This document shows, in pieces, positions 32,618 to 36,158 of a DNA stretch of 36,158 bases. The stretch is taken from NCBI GenBank assembly GCA_040391535.1, contig JBEBXQ010000031.1, forward strand, positions 1 through 36,158, given 5' to 3'. The DNA comes from JBEBXQ01 sp040391535 (GTDB taxonomy: Bacteria; Bacteroidota; Bacteroidia; Cytophagales; Spirosomataceae). The notes under the pieces are model-generated. The model made no database searches. It was not told the origin of the DNA and worked only from the letters and a program-made list of their open reading frames with translations. Both the position numbers and the translations under genes were made by a program. Each line of letters opens with the position of its first letter. Position 1 is the first letter of the stretch.

Positions 32618-32649
32618 AAAGGCTGGCAGATCACCTCTGCCAGCCTTTT
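32618..32649 (+). terminator. Terminator of the SGNH hydrolase gene
   Basis: A 13-bp stem (32618-32630 with 32636-32648), a 5-nt loop and a T-rich tail, 22 nt after the stop. It also lies just beyond the 3' end of the minus-strand gene at 32663. Confidence 0.8.
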
Positions 32650-32662
32650 GATTTACTTGCCA

Positions 32663-32929
32663 TCAGCTGATTATTTCTATCTTTTTATTCACCAGCCGAA
32701 CCTCAACTCCCGTTTGCAGGCAATTATTTCCCCGGTTTAGTGCCGAATAATCCCATCCGCGGTTATCAATTTCCTGTAGTAACGCACCCAGGAAAATGTT
32801 GTGATTATCAATGCGGTCTTTACAATGGACCTGAAGGTTGAGTGAGCCAATGATTTCCTTATCACTGGATTTTCCGAAAAGATGAAGAAACTCATTCCGG
32901 ATAGGATGAAGATAAGTGGATGAACACAT
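32663..32929 (-). CDS. Small hypothetical protein (88 aa)
   Basis: An 88-residue frame from ATG 32929. The product looks soluble, with charged helices then two strands (QTGVEVRLVNKKIEIIS), and lacks signal or membrane parts. I do not recognise a family. The base composition is like that of neighbouring coding regions, and the frame ends near a terminator of the opposite gene. Upstream of it is AT-rich noncoding sequence. It may be a lineage-specific gene or, less likely, a chance frame. Confidence 0.5.
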   Translation of the reverse strand: MCSSTYLHPIRNEFLHLFGKSSDKEIIGSLNLQVHCKDRIDNHNIFLGALLQEIDNRGWDYSALNRGNNCLQTGVEVRLVNKKIEIIS

Positions 32930-33258
32930 ACAAATACTGTTTAAAGTTATTGATTAAACCGATTTGTATTTCTGAATGGTAATTGGGAATGACAATCGTT
33001 TTTTTTGGCCCGAAGCCCGTATTGTTTTACCACCGTGGTGCCGTCACCCGGTTGGTATCGTCCTCAACGATTCGAAATACAAGGCAAGTATAATTGATTT
33101 TAAAATTCAAAACAATATTTTGTAAAAAATATTTTTGCATGATAAATTCTGGTTTAATGTATAATATGTATCGTTATTAACGGAATTATATTTTTAAATC
33201 TTTAATTCCTATTGAAAAAGTAGATTAATTGTCCTGGAAAACAATCTGATCACTGATG
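32930..33258. other. Intergenic region with nested inverted repeats
   Basis: About 330 bp between two minus-strand genes. The right part (33090-33258) is strongly AT-rich. The left part (32964-33082) is a more GC-rich island with inverted repeats, described separately. No frame of interest and no T-run terminator was seen for the alpha/beta hydrolase gene that ends at 33259. Confidence 0.45.
32964..33082. ncRNA. Possible structured RNA (nested inverted repeats)
   Basis: Outer arms TTGTATTTC (32964-32972) and GAAATACAA (33074-33082) are perfectly complementary. A second pair AATCGTT (32994-33000) with AACGATT (33066-33072) stacks inside. A third hairpin, TACCACCG (33028-33035) with CGGTTGGTA (33049-33057), has one bulge. 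The co-linear nesting suggests a folded RNA of about 120 nt, but the strand is not defined and I know no matching family. Confidence 0.25.
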
Positions 33259-34095
33259 TTATTGCTGATGCTTCCTGAATTCGTCAGCAAGATACTTTGC
33301 CGTATGATTCACCAGATTGAAATGCCCGCAGGGAAACAACTGTATTTGCCCGTCAGAAAGTAGTACTGTTTCTTTGCTGAGTTTTTTATAAGGGATTACA
33401 AAATCATTTTGCCCCAGAAACAACCGGATATTCACTTGATTTTCCACGAAGAGAGGATATAGTTTTTTCATATTGAAGCATAGTTTCCTGTAAGCGGTCC
33501 ATCCGTAGAAAATCTGATCCCGTTTTTTTTCGCTTGAAAGCATGTGCCCGGCAAATCTTAAAACCGAAGCCGGGAATACACCCGTACTCTTCAGTAGCCG
33601 TGTCGGAACCAGGATCAGTTCCGGATATTTCATTCCCAGCCGAAAGCATAGACGTGTAATGGTGTTGTGCGTTGCAACACGGTATAAGGGATGAAGATAT
33701 AGTCCGTCAGGAGCCATCAGCAACAGGTTTTCTGTTTTTTCAGGAAAAGCTTCAGCTGTAGCCAGTGCGAACCGGCTTCCGATGCTGAAACCGGCAACAT
33801 CAAAGGAAGCAATGTTGTTTTTCTGAAGAAATTGCTCAATAAAATATTTCCATTGATTTTTTTCTATCACTTCCGGATTACCGGTTGGTTGCCAGTCCGA
33901 TCTGCCATGATAAGGGAGATCAAAGGCGAAAATGGTATAATCATTACCCAATAGCATTTCGAAAGGCAGAAAGCAATCCCGTCCGGTTTGACCAATGCCG
34001 TGAAAGGCCAGTAAAACCTTTGGGCCTTTACCTTGTTTTTCAACATGAAGTTCAAAAGAGGAGACGATGCCGTGTCGGAATGTATTTCGGGTCAT
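33259..34095 (-). CDS. Alpha/beta hydrolase
   Basis: A 278-residue alpha/beta-hydrolase fold protein without signal. The oxyanion HGIG motif (32-35), the nucleophile elbow GFSIG with Ser104, acid Asp in LGQNDFVIP and His in PCGHFNL make a complete triad. A cap domain lies at about 130-205. The reaction cannot be chosen; esterase, lipase or epoxide-type roles are all possible. Its ATG (34095) overlaps the TGA of the GH95 gene by four bases (ATGA), so translation is probably coupled to it, which hints at a role with the same glycan. No terminator seen after it. Confidence 0.9.
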   Translation of the reverse strand: MTRNTFRHGIVSSFELHVEKQGKGPKVLLAFHGIGQTGRDCFLPFEMLLGNDYTIFAFDLPYHGRSDWQPTGNPEVIEKNQWKYFIEQFLQKNNIASFDVAGFSIGSRFALATAEAFPEKTENLLLMAPDGLYLHPLYRVATHNTITRLCFRLGMKYPELILVPTRLLKSTGVFPASVLRFAGHMLSSEKKRDQIFYGWTAYRKLCFNMKKLYPLFVENQVNIRLFLGQNDFVIPYKKLSKETVLLSDGQIQLFPCGHFNLVNHTAKYLADEFRKHQQ

Positions 34096-36158
34096 GGATT
34101 AAGCCGCAAATCAAGATCAGCATTCAGATGGTACTTTTTCCCGGCCTGTGTAGGAAATGTCACCGTCTTATTTCTGTAACGGATTTTACATTCTTTTCCG
34201 GCTAGAGAAAGCAGGGTGATTTTTGTCAGATGGCCATTTTCCCAGGAATAGTCAACTTCAAATCCGTTTCTGGCTCGGATACCCTTAATGGCTCCGTCCG
34301 GCAGCTGTGCCGGTAAAGCAGGCAGAAGATGGATTTCACCCAGGTGACTCTGAATGAGTAATTCAAGTATGCCGGCAGCACCACCAAAGTTACCGTCAAT
34401 CTGAAAAGGCGGATGCGCATCAAACAGGTTAGGGTATGAACCTGCTGTTTCGCGGTTGTTTACAAGACGGACCGGCTTGAATAAGTTGCGGATCATGGTA
34501 TAGGCATGATCTCCATCCAGAAACCTTGCCCATAAGTTGATTTTCCACGCAAGGCTCCATCCGGTACCTTCATCTGTCCGGTATATCAGCGATTGGCGTG
34601 CTGCTTTGAACAAGGCGGGTGTTTCGGGGTTAATCTCATTTCCCGGATACACACCCCATAAGTGAGATACATGCCTGTGGTGATTCGTGGTATCATCTTT
34701 GTCATCCAGCCATTCCTGAAGCTGCCCGTAACGGCCAATCTGGTTAGGGGCAATCTGATTGCTCATCTCCCGTAGTTTACCGATAAAATCGGTGTCTGTT
34801 TTCAATATTTCTCCACCGGATATACAGGCTTTGAATAATTTCCGGATAATCTGATGGTCCATAGCGGGCCCCGCTACCAGTCCGCCCTGTTCGGGTGAGT
34901 TGGAAGGGGTACTGATGAGCCAGCCGGTTTTAAGGTCTTTGATCAGAAACCTGGTGAAGAATTCGGCAGAGCCTTTCAGGAGAGGGTAGGCGGTTTCTTT
35001 TAAAAAGGTCAGATCCTGCGTAAATAAATACCTTTCCCAGAGATGCAGCGCTAGCCACGCGCCACCCGTTGGCCAGATTCCGTGATTGGCTGCGTTGATC
35101 GGTGCCGCGCCACGCCAGAGGTCTGTGTTGTGGTGCAATACCCAGCCCGGGGCATTATAATGTTCCCGTGCTACGATGCTACCGGTTTGAGACACTTCCC
35201 TGATCATCTGAAACAGAGGTTCATGACATTCAGAAAGGTTGGTCAGCTCTGCCGGCCAGTAATTCATTTCGGTATTAATATTGACCGTCCATTTACTGTC
35301 CCAGGATGGTTTGAGGCTGTTATTCCAGATACCCTGCAGATTGGCCGGCTGGGTGCCCGGGCGGCTGCTTGCAATGAGCAGATAGCGGGCATATTGTATA
35401 TACAAAGCCAGTAAATCCGGGTCATTGGGGGCATTTTCGAAATGTTTCAGGCGTTCATTCGTAGGAAGCCCCGAAGATGCTACAGTGGGGAGCTGTATGG
35501 AAAACCGGTTGTATAGCCGCTGATAATCGGTTATATGCTCTGTCCGGGCTTTTTCAAAATCCGGAGCATTCTTTAATGTAAGAGCAACGGTTTGAAGGGG
35601 ATCTTTGCTGATGTTCTGATAATCGGAAAAATTGGTGGCGGCGGTTAAAATGAGTGTTGCTTCGGTAGCGTTTTTTACCGTCAGCTGATCCGCATCTCTG
35701 GTAATTTTACCATCTGTTTTGATTTTTACTTTGGCTATTCCTTCCAGCAGGCCGTGTTCTACTTTGACGTTCAGTGTAATTTCATTGTGACCGGTTGTTA
35801 CACTTTTGACACTGTGAATAGCATCAGCCTGTAAGCTGAAGCTCAGTTTTTTCTTTTTACTGGCCGTGATGTGATAGTAGAGTGTATTGGCCGGGTAGCT
35901 GGCGAAAATTTCGCGCTGATAGGCTACATCTTTCACTTCATAGTTAACGACAACCACTGCGGTGTTCAGATCAAGGCTTCTGCGGTAGTTGGCAGCACCC
36001 TGATGATCATGGAAATGCAGGTAAAGATCACCAAAGGCCTGATAAGCCATCTGTCGTTTGGGCACTGACATAAAATGGGCTTCTGCTACTTTTTCCGCCT
36101 CTTCCTGATTACCTTCTGCCAGCAATTGCCGGATTTGGGAGAGATACCTCCAGGCTTG
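34092..36158 (-). CDS. Glycoside hydrolase family 95 protein, 5' end beyond the window
   Basis: The frame is open to the window edge, so the N-terminus is missing; at least 688 codons are visible. It fits GH95, whose known members are inverting 1,2-alpha-L-fucosidases and related alpha-L-galactosidases. Motifs in order: a beta-sandwich N-region, INTEMNYWPAELTNLSE (the Asn pair in the active site), STPSNSPEQGG (acid Glu), DHQIIRKLF, HRHVSHLWGVYPG, GTGWSLAWKINLWARF and QIDGNFGGAAGILELL (Asp). The C-terminal beta domain ends RNKTVTFPTQAGKKYHLNA. The family mapping of residues is from AfcA and is tentative. A TTG at 36125 is in frame but the match continues upstream. Start not visible, and no signal can be judged. 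The downstream hydrolase overlaps by four bases. Confidence 0.9.
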   Translation of the reverse strand, partial: QAWRYLSQIRQLLAEGNQEEAEKVAEAHFMSVPKRQMAYQAFGDLYLHFHDHQGAANYRRSLDLNTAVVVVNYEVKDVAYQREIFASYPANTLYYHITASKKKKLSFSLQADAIHSVKSVTTGHNEITLNVKVEHGLLEGIAKVKIKTDGKITRDADQLTVKNATEATLILTAATNFSDYQNISKDPLQTVALTLKNAPDFEKARTEHITDYQRLYNRFSIQLPTVASSGLPTNERLKHFENAPNDPDLLALYIQYARYLLIASSRPGTQPANLQGIWNNSLKPSWDSKWTVNINTEMNYWPAELTNLSECHEPLFQMIREVSQTGSIVAREHYNAPGWVLHHNTDLWRGAAPINAANHGIWPTGGAWLALHLWERYLFTQDLTFLKETAYPLLKGSAEFFTRFLIKDLKTGWLISTPSNSPEQGGLVAGPAMDHQIIRKLFKACISGGEILKTDTDFIGKLREMSNQIAPNQIGRYGQLQEWLDDKDDTTNHHRHVSHLWGVYPGNEINPETPALFKAARQSLIYRTDEGTGWSLAWKINLWARFLDGDHAYTMIRNLFKPVRLVNNRETAGSYPNLFDAHPPFQIDGNFGGAAGILELLIQSHLGEIHLLPALPAQLPDGAIKGIRARNGFEVDYSWENGHLTKITLLSLAGKECKIRYRNKTVTFPTQAGKKYHLNADLDLRLNP

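Noticed and set aside
32964..33082. SRP RNA or 6S RNA in the inverted-repeat island
   Set aside because: The conserved SRP tetraloop region (GGAAGCAGCC-like) is absent, and the element is too short for 6S RNA.

Overview
The window looks like a chromosomal piece of a Bacteroidota genome, most likely order Cytophagales (Dyadobacter/Spirosoma-like). This placement is inferred from gene families. It rests on a one-piece hybrid two-component regulator, a TonB receptor paired with a DUF4249 lipoprotein, DUF1080, GH95 and Tat-exported Gfo/Idh proteins, and Bacteroidota-type promoters (TTTG, about 20 nt, TAnnTTTG). Shine-Dalgarno sites are mostly absent. No tRNA, rRNA, CRISPR array, insertion sequence or phage gene was seen.

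Layout. 0.5-4.5 kb (+): a hybrid two-component regulator. 4.7-5.6 kb (-): a DUF6152/DUF6644 pair. 5.7-11.1 kb (-): purL and a SulP anion transporter, separately promoted. 11.4-13.2 kb (-): a small conserved hypothetical and a Tat-exported Gfo/Idh oxidoreductase. 13.6-14.8 kb (+): a solitary, divergent tryptophan synthase beta chain. 14.9-15.0 kb (-): a 40-residue single-span membrane protein with its own terminator. 15.3-16.2 kb (+): a CDF-type cation transporter. 16.5-19.9 kb (+): a three-gene operon (SnoaL-like protein, 642-aa protein, ferritin-like protein). 20.0-23.2 kb (-): a serine hydrolase, an AraC regulator and a short-chain dehydrogenase. 24.0-27.4 kb (+): TonB receptor and DUF4249 lipoprotein. 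27.4-28.9 kb (-): SnoaL-like, DinB-like and an exported hypothetical. 29.2-30.2 kb (+): Ycf48-like beta-propeller. 30.3-31.3 kb (-): DUF1080 protein. 31.8-32.6 kb (+): SGNH hydrolase. 32.7-36.2 kb (-): a small hypothetical, an alpha/beta hydrolase and a GH95 glycosidase cut by the window edge.

The most interesting unit is the operon at 16.5-19.9 kb. The 642-aa and 346-aa proteins resemble, in order, the N-terminal region and the ferritin-like C-terminal region of VioB/RebD/StaD. Those enzymes dimerise indole-pyruvate imine in violacein, rebeccamycin and staurosporine biosynthesis. Together the two proteins total 988 aa, about the length of VioB, so this appears to be a two-polypeptide version of a normally fused enzyme. 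No amino-acid oxidase (VioA/RebO/StaO-type) is in the window. The orphan TrpB lies about 1.7 kb upstream of the operon, with the small membrane protein and the CDF transporter between, so a functional link is only a guess.

Other points are a direct repeat in the short-chain dehydrogenase promoter that fits control by the adjacent AraC protein, an orphan terminator in an apparently empty intergenic stretch (possible sRNA), and a nested inverted-repeat region that may encode a structured RNA.
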